Source of the DNA: Eudorina sp. 2006-703-Eu-15
Lineage: Eukaryota; Chlorophyta; Chlorophyceae; Chlamydomonadales; Volvocaceae
Direction of reading: 5' to 3'
NCBI GenBank assembly: GCA_003117195.1
Contig: BDSI01000086.1
Coordinates: forward strand, 372,001 to 436,000
Length of the DNA: 64,000 nt
Shown: one piece after another, positions 17,711 through 26,581 of the stretch
How positions within the stretch are numbered: the stretch's first letter is position 1
Layout of the letters: each line of letters opens with the position of its first letter
Position numbers and translations under genes: made by a program
Notes under the pieces: model-generated
What the model was told of the DNA's origin: nothing
Seen by the model: only the letters and a program-made list of their open reading frames with translations
Databases searched by the model: none

Positions 17711-18403
17711 TCAGGTGCTGGATCCCACGGGTCGCTGCTCCTGATACCGCGGCGGTGGCGGGGGCGATGGCGGCGGCGAAGGTGGTGGAGATGGCGGCGG
17801 CGGCGGCGGGGGCGGCCTGCACGTAGACGTCGAGGGCGGCGCACACAGCGGCGTGCCGGGCAGCACCGGCAGGCCACCACACAGCGGACGGCGGGGCGGG
17901 TCCGCCGCCGCCGCCGCCGCGGCGGCGGCGGCGGTGGCGGTGTCACCGGCCGCGGCAGCGGCACGCGCCGGCTCCGAGACTGACCCCGCCGCTGCCGCTG
18001 CCGCTGCCGCTGCCGCCACCGACTCCTTGCCGCCGCCGCCGCCGCTGCCGCCGCCACCATATCGGAATGTGATGTGCAGCGGGGCGGTAAAGGGTCGCAA
18101 CTGATCCACCCATTCGCAGGGATCCGCCAGAGGGTGTTTGACTTCCGGGCGGCGTCGGGAGACCGTTGCCGCCGCCGCCGCCCCAGCAGCAGCAGCAGCA
18201 GCAGCTCCCGCAACGACCGCATTCAAACCATTGCCGCCGCCGCCGCCATCACCGCCGCCGCCGGGGTAAACAGCGCGCTTGTGACCGTCACCGTCGCGGC
18301 CAGAGTCGGTTGACGCCCGCGGGCGCTTGCCGTACACAGGTCGCTGGGCCGTCCTGTCCGGCGGAGGAGGAGGAGGAGGAGGTGGTTCGGGGTCTGGCGT
18401 CAT
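17711..18403 (-). CDS. Small disordered protein, truncated paralogue of the 1080-aa protein
   Basis: A single open frame of 230 codons with ATG at 18403 and stop at 17711. It starts with an acidic/Pro segment, then a basic nuclear-localisation-like patch (GKRPRAS, residue about 26), Gly and Ala tracts, then a conserved core: VKHPLADPCEWVDQLRPF (residue about 90), a second hydrophobic strand, poly-Ala, and ADPPRRPL...LPVLPGTPL (residue about 169). It ends in a PPPPSPPPS tail. The core is the same pair of motifs, in the same order, as in the protein encoded at 20617-23859, so the two are paralogues. The N-terminal Tyr/Pro-rich and Gln-rich two thirds of the larger protein are missing. Function is unknown. 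It could be a real short gene or a partial duplicate; the preserved frame through changing low-complexity tracts favours a real or recent copy. Confidence 0.5.
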   Translation of the reverse strand: MTPDPEPPPPPPPPPDRTAQRPVYGKRPRASTDSGRDGDGHKRAVYPGGGGDGGGGGNGLNAVVAGAAAAAAAGAAAAATVSRRRPEVKHPLADPCEWVDQLRPFTAPLHITFRYGGGGSGGGGGKESVAAAAAAAAAAGSVSEPARAAAAAGDTATAAAAAAAAAADPPRRPLCGGLPVLPGTPLCAPPSTSTCRPPPPPPPPSPPPSPPPSPPPPPRYQEQRPVGSST

Positions 18404-20616
18404 TCAAGGAGGTCCGCCTCCAGCTCCACCCGCCAGGTCTATCTGTCGGTGTGGAACGGCATGGTATTTGTACGTTTGTGTCGCCGGTGATGCCACATGC
18501 CTACACATGCGAGGACAGCGGTAGCAGCAGCAGTAGCAGCAGCAGGAGTAAAAGAAGAATAAAAGGAATAATACAAATAAGAAGAACAAGCCGTCAGCCT
18601 ACTAATGAATGATGTTGCAGCGGGCCCCGCGGGTCATCGGCCTAACTTGCATCGCGGGCAGCGACCGCCTCTTGATCAGCGCGAGGTCCCCGTCATGTGT
18701 GTCCAACGAAGGAACCGGATCAGGTCGGGCCGGGAAGCGGCAACGAGGGGCGACTGCGGGCCGACCGGGCCCAAACAAAGCGCTGCTGCAGCTGTGAGCT
18801 GCCCTCCCGGCGGCTGCTTCCTCGGCTGCTTTCGTGGCTGCAAAGGAAAAGTCAGTCAGTCAGTCAACCGCTGCGCGCCCGGCCCGCGAATTTCGCTGAG
18901 TGGGGGCTTGCACCACAGCCCATCCGCGACAACCAAAAGTGGAATTAAAAACCTCGAGGCATGGTTGCCTTGTAACGGTTACCACATGGTGCTTGGCGGC
19001 CTCTGTGCGAACGACGGGAATGGAGGAAATGGGTGCACTTCGCTAGAGAGGGCTAGAGACAGCCTTGGTTTCCCGGTGAGAATGAACCTTACCTGTTCGT
19101 AATCGTCGGCAAAATCGGTTGCACACGAAGTGTTGTTGGTGGCTAGGGACGTTCTAACAGGTGATGGGAACAACCCGCGACCGGGGGCGCTTAGGCTGCC
19201 AAGGAAACGTTTGTCTTTTCCATCCTCCTAGGGATACGGACCATGCATCCGGCTCTTATAATTGGGGCGCTTCAAAGTTCAAACCCTGATGGTGACGCCC
19301 GAAGGTGGGCCCCCTGCGTGAAATATTGGTTGCCGAGAATCGCCATGGCCGGCGGTACCGTGATGTGGTGCGCGACGCCCTACGACCGACGACCCACACG
19401 CCCCTCCCGGTGACTTCTCCTCACCTCGTGGCCTCCGCGACGGCACACCGGAGAGACAACGGAGACAGACACCTACTTTTGAACTTACCGTACAAGCACA
19501 GGCTGCCAAACGGTACGACATGTACGGACTGTACGTCGCGTGCGTGCTGCCCGGATCCCGCCGCGTGTTTCATCCCTGGTAGGTCATCCCCTGCGTCACG
19601 CCGTATGCACCCCTTCCGGAGCCGCCCGTTCATCATCTTCCCAGACACGCTTCAGCCATGCGACACACGCCCACACACGCCCACACACGCCCACACACTC
19701 ACACAGCCAGTTCGCCACAAATACACACACGGGGCGCCCCTTGAGGCGCACCCCCAACCCCCAGGGATCGCGGAAACATACATCATGGCGAACAGGTGCT
19801 CAACTGTACGGCATGTACGACATGTGTCGACGTTCCCCACCGCGGGTCCGCGGCCGACATTGTGTGACCTGTACACCTGTACGGCAATCTGCGGCACTCG
19901 TCGACGAGTCCTGTCCCCTTCCCCGCCCGCGCCGCACGAACCCCCCCTCCCAGCCTTGTACGGCAACACGGAAATACATCCCTCGTTCCGGTGACCACGG
20001 CCTGCCTGCCCCCTCCTCTGCCTCGTGTCCTCTTAACTGCGATCACATCCCTCTTGCTGCTTGCCCCCTCGCAGAACCCTAGCCACGTCATGTAGCCTCC
20101 GCGCCCTCCTCCTCCTGCTCAGCCCCCTCCTCCCCCTGCTGGTTCAACCACTTGACGCAAGGATGGCCTCTGGGGCCCGACCTGCCAACCGCCATCACCC
20201 GCTGCGAACAGAAACCCTTTAGAGTCTATGCACCGCACGGGACACCGACAACCACCACATCCGCAAGCGGCAGCAGCCGCACCCACCACCGCAGCAGCAG
20301 CAGCGCAGCAGTAGCAGTAGAGCAGCAGCAGCAGCAGCAGCAGCCGCCGCAGCAGCACCCACCTGCCTACCTTCCTACCAACGGTACCTTCCTACCCAGC
20401 ATTCGAGCAAGCTGATGAGTGTGGGGGCTGGTGCGCTTGCCACGGGCAGGAATCCGTGGGCAAGGGGGCAGATGGCTGGAGGGCTGGTCAGTCAAACCGC
20501 CGAACGCCGACACGCCCACCTTCGAACGACGGTACGACACATCCCATCACCCCCACCCGCCCCCGCACTCGCATCCACCATCCCCCCGCACATCCGCCGG
20601 CCCCCGCCGCCATCCC
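18404..20616. other. Gap between the two disordered-protein paralogues
   Basis: It includes the promoter side of the 18403 gene and the 3' UTR of the gene ending at 20617. There are (AGC)n runs at about 18524-18545 and 20297-20350, and a dispersed-repeat stub at about 18612-18650. The reading frames in 19305-20000 are rich in His/Thr/Pro from CACA tracts and show no conserved motif. No gene is called. Confidence 0.5.
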
Positions 20617-23600
20617 TCAGCCGCCGCCATTCCCTGCGGGTGCCGCCACCGCCGCGGTCGGCTCCGCGCCGCCACCCGCCCCCGCTGCCGCGGTCGCCGA
20701 CCCGCGGGTCGCCACCCGCCTCGCCACCGCCGCCAGCAGCTCCTCCTTGCGCTTCCGGTCGCCCAGAGGCCGGCACGTCGCCGCCGCCAGGGTCGCCGCC
20801 ACCGCTACCGCCGAGCCGCGCGTGTCGGGCACATCCCCCGGAACCGCGGGCTGGGGAGGAGCCTCCGAAACCACAGACTGGGGCAATGGCCATGTCATTC
20901 CTGGCTGGGGCAAGTGAAGGTCGGGGCGCTGCTGGTGCTCCTGCTGACGAGCTGTAGCATCAGGCTGGCTGTGCGGCGGGTGAGCCGCCGCATCCACGGG
21001 AGCCGACCCGCGGGACTGCTGAGCCATGGGTCCGCCCGCAGCCACCGAGAGAGCAGCGCCATCGACAGCCTCTGCCGCCACGCCCCCGGCGGGAGCGGGA
21101 CCGGAAGCGGCGGCGGCGGCAGGAGCAGCGGCGGCGGCGCCGCCGCCAGCAGCGCCCGAGGCACCCGCCGCCGCCGCCGGGACTCCCGCGGGGCCGGTGT
21201 ACGGCACGTGGCTAGAGGTCTGTAGCAAGTACCCTGCCGGAATACCCTGCCCCCTGGAGCCCACAGGGTCGGCTGTAGCAAGGGCGCCCTGCCCAGCGGC
21301 TGCAGCAGGGCCCGCCGCCGCCGCTTCGTGCATCCGTGCAACCCCATCCGCTCCCCGTACAGCCACTGCCGGCGGCGCCGCTGGGCCACCGGTGGGCCCG
21401 GCGTCCGCCGCGCCCCGGGCCAGCGGTTGCGTCAGATTCGCCGGCACCGGCAGCGCGCCAGCCGTCGGCGCCGAAGCCGCCGCCTGCAGTACAACCTCCT
21501 GGTTGGTTGACGGCTGGTGTTGTCCTTGCTGTGCCGGCGGCGCGCGCAGCGGCGTGCCGGGCAGCACCGGCAGGTTATCACGCAGCGGGCGGCGGGGCGG
21601 GTCCGCCGCCGTCGCCGCTGTCGCCGCCGTGTGTCGGTACGCGACCTGCACTCGGACCCCCCCGGGTTTCATCCGCTCCAAACAGCGGCACAGGTCCGCC
21701 AGAGGGTGCTCGACCCCCCGACCAGTAGCTCTGGGTCTCGCCGCCCCTGGAGCGACGATTCCCGGCGCCGAGCCGGGTCCGCGTCTGGCGCCTGTGCCGC
21801 CTTGCCACAAGGGCACATGTGGCGCCGCAGGTACAGCCGCCGCCGCAGCAGCAGCCGCAGTAGCACCCAGAGCCGTCGGCGCATAGCCGGCGGAGGCGGC
21901 GTCGCCGCCGCCGCCGTCACTCGCGCGCCTGCGGCTGATGCTGCCGCTGCCGCCGCCGCGGTCGGCTTGATCATCCGACGGCGACCGCGCACGCTTGCTG
22001 TGGCCCGGCGACGGCTGCGCGCTGCCGTACGGACCGTTGCCGTACGGAGAGCCATATGCCGGGGGTGGTCCGTACCCGGGTGGAGGATGGCCGTACGGCC
22101 CGTAATGAGGCGGTTGACCGAAGCCAGGTGCCGGGGGCGAACCGTACGGCGGGGCCGGGTACGGTGCTCGGTACGAATCGCTGTACTCACGATTGGAGGG
22201 ATAGGGGTGAGGGTAATGATAAGGTTGCTGCTGCATGGGTGGATTGTACGTCGTCGGCGTGGGTCCATGTTGACCGTAGTAGGCACTGCGGCGTTGGGGA
22301 TCATCGGGCCCCATCGCGTACGGCGGTCCGTACGGCTCTGGGGGACCGCCGTACGGTCCATACGGCCTCCCGTAGGGGGGCCAAGGAGGGGCAGGTACCC
22401 CGGGGGCCCCCGGGCCGGCTGGTCCGTACGGGTCGTTGGAGTACGGATGGGCCCCGTGCTGCGGGGTGTACGGAAAGGCCGAGCCGACGTGCGGATGGGG
22501 GAGGGTCGGGGGAGGGTACGCCTCCCCCGGCGCCGGCGGCTGCGATGACTGTTGCTGCCCCTGCCCCTGCCCCTGCCCCGGCTCCTGGTGTTGCTGCGGC
22601 TGTGGGTGCGGGGTCTGCTCGCCATACTGCTGGTGCTGTTGGAGTGGCTGCTGCTGCGGACCTTGATGCGTCTGCGGCTGCTGCTGCTGCCCCACCAGCG
22701 GCTGCGCCCCGGACTGCTCCTGCTGCGGGGCCGTCGACGAAAGCAGCCCCCGCCCCGCCGGCGCCGCCGCCGTCGCCGCTCCGTCCGATCCGGATCCCGA
22801 TCCGGAGGGTCCAGCTGCGCCGGCTTCGGTAGCGGCCGGCGGCTGCAAGCGCGGGTCTCTCTGCACCGCGGCCTGGGGGCCCCAGCCCGCGCCGCCAGCC
22901 CCTTCGCCGCCGCCGCCGCCGCCGTGAGAGGCCGCAAGCGCGTCCGCCGGCGGAGCGCCCTGCGCCGCATCGCTACGCGGAAGCCCGCCGCTCCCGCCGA
23001 CAGCCGTGTCGTGCACAGGCCCCGGCGGGTTGGTTTGCGGGTGGGGCATGCCGGGATAGGGGTAGCCGGCGCCGGGGGGCGGCGGCATGTAATGCGACGG
23101 CGGCGCCGGCTGGCCGTACGGCCAGTGACCGTACGGATGTGAACCGGGCGGCGGCGGTGACGCGTAGGGGTGTGGCCCGCTGTACGGCGGACGGAACTGT
23201 CTGGGGTCCTGGCTAGCGCCGTAATACGCCGTACCTGCATTCGCATCACCAAGTCCTTGCCCGCCGGTGCCGCCATTGGCACCTCCGTCGCCTCCCGCGC
23301 CCCCGCCACCACCACCGCCGCCGCCGCCGCCAGTACCCCAGCTGGCGTCTGGGGGGCGGGCACCTGCCGCCGGCTGCCACGAACGGCCATCCCAGACCCA
23401 GTTACAAGGCTTTGGATCCACCGCGGCACCGGCACCCGCGCTCGGCGGGGCCGCCGACCCCGAACCAGATCCAGATCCACGTCCAGCTTCGGCGCCGTAC
23501 GGCGCCAAGTCTGTTGGGGCATGCAGGTATCGGTGCTCCGCCGGGTGATTCGCGAACGGCGGGGCCCGCCCTGGAGCTCCAGGATAGGGGTACCCCGGGC

Positions 23601-23859
23601 CTGACCCGGGTGGCTGCCTGCCTGTTGCGGGACCCGGGGGGTACTCCAGTGGGGGCTGCCCTGGGGCTGTGACGCCTGGGGGAGGAGGTCCGACTGTTGG
23701 GGCTGCACCCGGCGGTGGCGGTCCGGGGTTCGGCGCGTTACCGTGGCTCCACATCATGCCGCCCTGGGGCGGCGGCGCCTCCGCGGGGGCCGGCTGGCCG
23801 GCAGCGGCGCTGGGTGGGTGCGCGCCGGAACCCGGGTAGGGACCGTAGTTGTAGTCCAT
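20617..23859 (-). CDS. Large intronless low-complexity (Pro/Tyr/Gly/Gln-rich) protein with conserved core
   Basis: An uninterrupted 1080-codon frame from ATG at 23859 to the stop at 20617. The start is MDYNYGPYPG. Residues 1-640 are rich in Pro/Gly/Tyr (PYGPYGGPPEPYG type) with a Trp motif (CNWVWDGRSW, about residue 153), a poly-Gly run and a Gln-rich stretch (about 380-435). A basic patch KRARSPS (about 621) looks like a nuclear-localisation signal. The conserved core follows: VEHPLADLCRCLERM (about 716) and ADPPRRPL...LPVLPGTPL (about 751), shared with the 230-aa protein at 17711-18403. The tail is Ala-rich with a helical KRKEELLAAVARR segment (about 1038). The composition resembles prion-like, condensate-forming RNA-binding proteins, but I see no RRM, KH or zinc finger. 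The function is not assigned. Confidence 0.72.
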   Translation of the reverse strand: MDYNYGPYPGSGAHPPSAAAGQPAPAEAPPPQGGMMWSHGNAPNPGPPPPGAAPTVGPPPPGVTAPGQPPLEYPPGPATGRQPPGSGPGYPYPGAPGRAPPFANHPAEHRYLHAPTDLAPYGAEAGRGSGSGSGSAAPPSAGAGAAVDPKPCNWVWDGRSWQPAAGARPPDASWGTGGGGGGGGGGGAGGDGGANGGTGGQGLGDANAGTAYYGASQDPRQFRPPYSGPHPYASPPPPGSHPYGHWPYGQPAPPSHYMPPPPGAGYPYPGMPHPQTNPPGPVHDTAVGGSGGLPRSDAAQGAPPADALAASHGGGGGGEGAGGAGWGPQAAVQRDPRLQPPAATEAGAAGPSGSGSGSDGAATAAAPAGRGLLSSTAPQQEQSGAQPLVGQQQQPQTHQGPQQQPLQQHQQYGEQTPHPQPQQHQEPGQGQGQGQQQSSQPPAPGEAYPPPTLPHPHVGSAFPYTPQHGAHPYSNDPYGPAGPGAPGVPAPPWPPYGRPYGPYGGPPEPYGPPYAMGPDDPQRRSAYYGQHGPTPTTYNPPMQQQPYHYPHPYPSNREYSDSYRAPYPAPPYGSPPAPGFGQPPHYGPYGHPPPGYGPPPAYGSPYGNGPYGSAQPSPGHSKRARSPSDDQADRGGGSGSISRRRASDGGGGDAASAGYAPTALGATAAAAAAAAVPAAPHVPLWQGGTGARRGPGSAPGIVAPGAARPRATGRGVEHPLADLCRCLERMKPGGVRVQVAYRHTAATAATAADPPRRPLRDNLPVLPGTPLRAPPAQQGQHQPSTNQEVVLQAAASAPTAGALPVPANLTQPLARGAADAGPTGGPAAPPAVAVRGADGVARMHEAAAAGPAAAAGQGALATADPVGSRGQGIPAGYLLQTSSHVPYTGPAGVPAAAAGASGAAGGGAAAAAPAAAAASGPAPAGGVAAEAVDGAALSVAAGGPMAQQSRGSAPVDAAAHPPHSQPDATARQQEHQQRPDLHLPQPGMTWPLPQSVVSEAPPQPAVPGDVPDTRGSAVAVAATLAAATCRPLGDRKRKEELLAAVARRVATRGSATAAAGAGGGAEPTAAVAAPAGNGGG

Positions 23860-25035
23860 TCACTTGCTGTGGAGGCGGGACGGGGAAACGGGCGGCCCGC
23901 TGGGATGTGGTACGGGGATCACCAGTGGCGGGAACCATAAGGCAGCCAACCTTTAATATTGATGACAGAATATCATTGACATGTTATATTGGTTCCGAAA
24001 CGATTTGACTCCCGCAGTCAGCGCCGGCAAACAGTCTTAACGTAAGCCGTTGAAGGGCAAACGAATACGTTATACTAAGTAGTATAAAAAGATTTCGATT
24101 ATCACGCAAGCGGCAATACACAGCAGTCATAGGCCATGACCGTGGGCCATGTTATGGAACAGATGATACTTTGGGGCCTACCTTTGCTTTCAGTTGTGAA
24201 GCGACGATTCAAGAGTTAAAGCACAGGACGTTGCTGGTCCGTTGAACGGCAGAACGCACACAGAGACATTGTCTTAAGAGCCTGCAAACGTGGATGTGCT
24301 TTAGTAAATGCGCCCATTTGTGCAAGCCCACGATCAATCAACACGACGGCCGCTCGGCATGTCGGCAGTCTCCGCTCTCGGCAAGTCGGCATGACCGAAT
24401 TCGGTTGGACAGGCAAACGGATTCGGAGCTTAATCAAGACAGAGTGACAGACATAAGTTGGCCCGGAGTCATTTATCTTGGCTTCTATCCCAATAGCCTG
24501 TTGCGCAATAGCTACAGGAGACTTGCTAGCCCGTACCACGTTTCCCGTTCCTTACGGTACTGTAGGCATGCTCATGTCAATACCATATCACCCACCACCA
24601 AACTGTAGTGTAAGACATGCGCGAACGCGAAATGTCTGCAGAGTTGTTCGAGTTTGCGAGCTGTTCAATTGTCGTTGTGAGCTTGTTTGCATGATAGCGC
24701 AAGCGTTGTATTTATGCGTGCACTTACTGATTTGTATTATCACTTCTTATAATTTCACTGCAGAAAGGTTGGGTTAACGATAAACCGTCTTTCCGAAAGG
24801 AGCATTCCGCGCGCACGAGACACGACCCGTCACTCGATGAGCCGCAGAGCGCACCAGTAACAACGTATCTTCTTTCGAAGTGCAGTTTCAGATGCATTTG
24901 GTGATGTCATCGCTCAGCACGCGCCATAAGGACGACTTGCCATCGTAAATCGGGCAGGGACACGTGACCGCTCGTACACCCTCTCCTATTCTGCTATTTA
25001 GCGCTTTCATTACGTGCTTATCAGTCTACCATCTA

Positions 25036-25185
25036 TGGCTTGCTGCTGTGTCTCCTACCGCAACATCAGCGTCATGAACGCCTGGTCCCCGACTCCCCTT
25101 GAAGATTACCGGTACATGTCGCACCCGGAGGGCACCCTCAGACCTACCCGTTCCTCTCCGGACAACCCCCCGTGTACCCTCGCAT
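25036..25185 (+). CDS. Weak candidate: 49-residue ORF
   Basis: ATG at 25036 follows an AT-rich upstream stretch and opens a 49-codon frame containing YRNISVMNAWSPTPLEDYRY, which looks less random than its surroundings. It could be a first exon, a short protein or chance. I recognise no family and could not place a following exon. It is listed only because the local base composition changes from AT-rich to GC-rich at this point. Confidence 0.15.
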
Positions 25186-25286
25186 GACCCAACCACATGT
25201 GTACTGCAGCTGGGGTACACGGTGGAGCTGCCGTACATGAAGACCATGGAGGCCATCCAACATGAAACGCTTGACGACCATCCAAC

Positions 25287-25433
25287 TCATCCAACCACCC
25301 AGAGTGCGTTGCGTGGGGGCTTCGACGCCCGGACCCGTCCGAAACACAGCCGTTGCGGCAGCATCAGCGGCGGCAGCGGCACCTCAGCAGCAGCACCATG
25401 CACTAATCGCACCACTAGCAACAGAAGCAGCAT
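25287..25433 (-). CDS. Weak candidate: 48-residue protein with signal-peptide-like N-terminus
   Basis: ATG at 25433 begins MLLLLLVVRLVHGAAAE, a textbook signal-peptide profile with an AAA-E cleavage site, followed by a Pro/Leu and then a basic segment before a stop at 25287. The leucines come from a CAG-rich stretch on the other strand, so the profile may be a by-product of triplet composition. No homologue is recognised. Confidence 0.15.
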   Translation of the reverse strand: MLLLLLVVRLVHGAAAEVPLPPLMLPQRLCFGRVRASKPPRNALWVVG

Positions 25434-26512
25434 AAAATTGGGCTGCCTGGGGGGACGGCTGCCCGGGTTGGCTGGGTTTTGGGGGCTTTGTTCCCCGGCC
25501 GCCCTGCAGCCCTGCCCGCTGCGATGACCCCGATAGCTGGACGAAGGCGCAGGAGGGCAGCGAGGCAGGTTGCCGCAGCGGGGCATGGCCTCGGAGTCCT
25601 CAAGTGTCTGCGCCCGAGATGCAGCGTGTCTGGGGTCGTGTCGGTCGGCTTGCGGTTCCGACCTCCCCTGTGTTGGTGGGCGCGTCCAGGTGCGCGGTGT
25701 GCTCGCTACCTCCTGGGCCCACGGGTTCCTCGCGACGCACGAGGGGGAAGTTCTGGTCATCCGTGGTGACGGACCCACGGGTCGAACAGGGTCGGACCAA
25801 CGGGTGTGCCCCGGGTATGCGGAAGACTGAAACTGTGAACCTTGGGTTAGTCCGGAAATCGCGGGGGTCACCACCCCCCAGTGCGCTTGTGTCCCTCAGG
25901 CAGCTGCCGCTGCTGCTGCCCCCTGCCCCGTCCACAGCACCATGGGAGTCCCCTACAGGGTGTGGGGGGTCCTGTCGTGATCGGTTGATTCGTTCAGCCG
26001 GTAAGACGGCGTGCGTTGTGGGTTGGGTTGGTTTCGTTCACTGACTATTTGCTGTTGCACCGGCGTTGAATGATGGCGTTGATGATGTTACAATTGACCC
26101 CGCGGGTCGCAGACATGTGCGAACGACGGCGTACGCAGGCTCCCTTCCGACCTCCCTTGGGTTCCCTGCTTGGGCGCCTGAGTTGACGGATCGGGTAATG
26201 ATGTGCTGGTATGTGTGGTGATACCCGGTGGTACGCGCTACGAGTATGTGCCATAGGGAGCCGGGAGCGGTAGTCATATCAATCTCTGGCGTTCCGGTAC
26301 GGCAACAACGTTGGGAGCCCTTCTGTCGAGTATCGATTGCATGTTTGGGTGCTGCAGGTTTGCCTTTGCGAAGTGATCGCTGATCGGTATACCCTTGTAC
26401 CGGAGCCATCCCATGCCATCAACCGAAGCCGTACACGGATGTGCGGAATAAGGCGTCGATTTGATATATTGTATCTATTACATATTGCTGACAATTGATC
26501 GGCTTTAATCGT

Positions 26513-26574
26513 AGGCTCCTGGTGCCGGGGTTTTATGCGTTGACCGTCGCCCTCATCTTCTGAATCAGGAGCCT
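26513..26574 (+). promoter_or_regulatory. 5' UTR inverted repeat with a two-codon uORF
   Basis: AGGCTCCTG at 26513-26521 is perfectly complementary to CAGGAGCCT at 26566-26574, giving a 9-bp stem with a 44-nt loop that ends seven bases before the protease ATG (26582). Inside the loop lies ATG CGT TGA (about 26534-26542), a minimal upstream ORF. Both could dampen translation; that is inference. Confidence 0.35.
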
Positions 26575-26581
26575 GCGAAAC

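Larger units (their letters stand above)
23860..26581. other. Divergent intergenic region between the disordered-protein gene and the protease
   Basis: The minus-strand gene starting at 23859 and the plus-strand protease starting at 26582 diverge, so this is a shared upstream region. From 23940 to 25000 it is clearly AT-richer than the genes. From 25030 to 26030 GC rises again, with two weak small-ORF candidates described separately. A dispersed-repeat stub lies at about 26075-26110. The protease promoter probably lies in the AT-rich 26455-26510, where a TATATTGTAT motif is present at about 26465. Confidence 0.5.
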
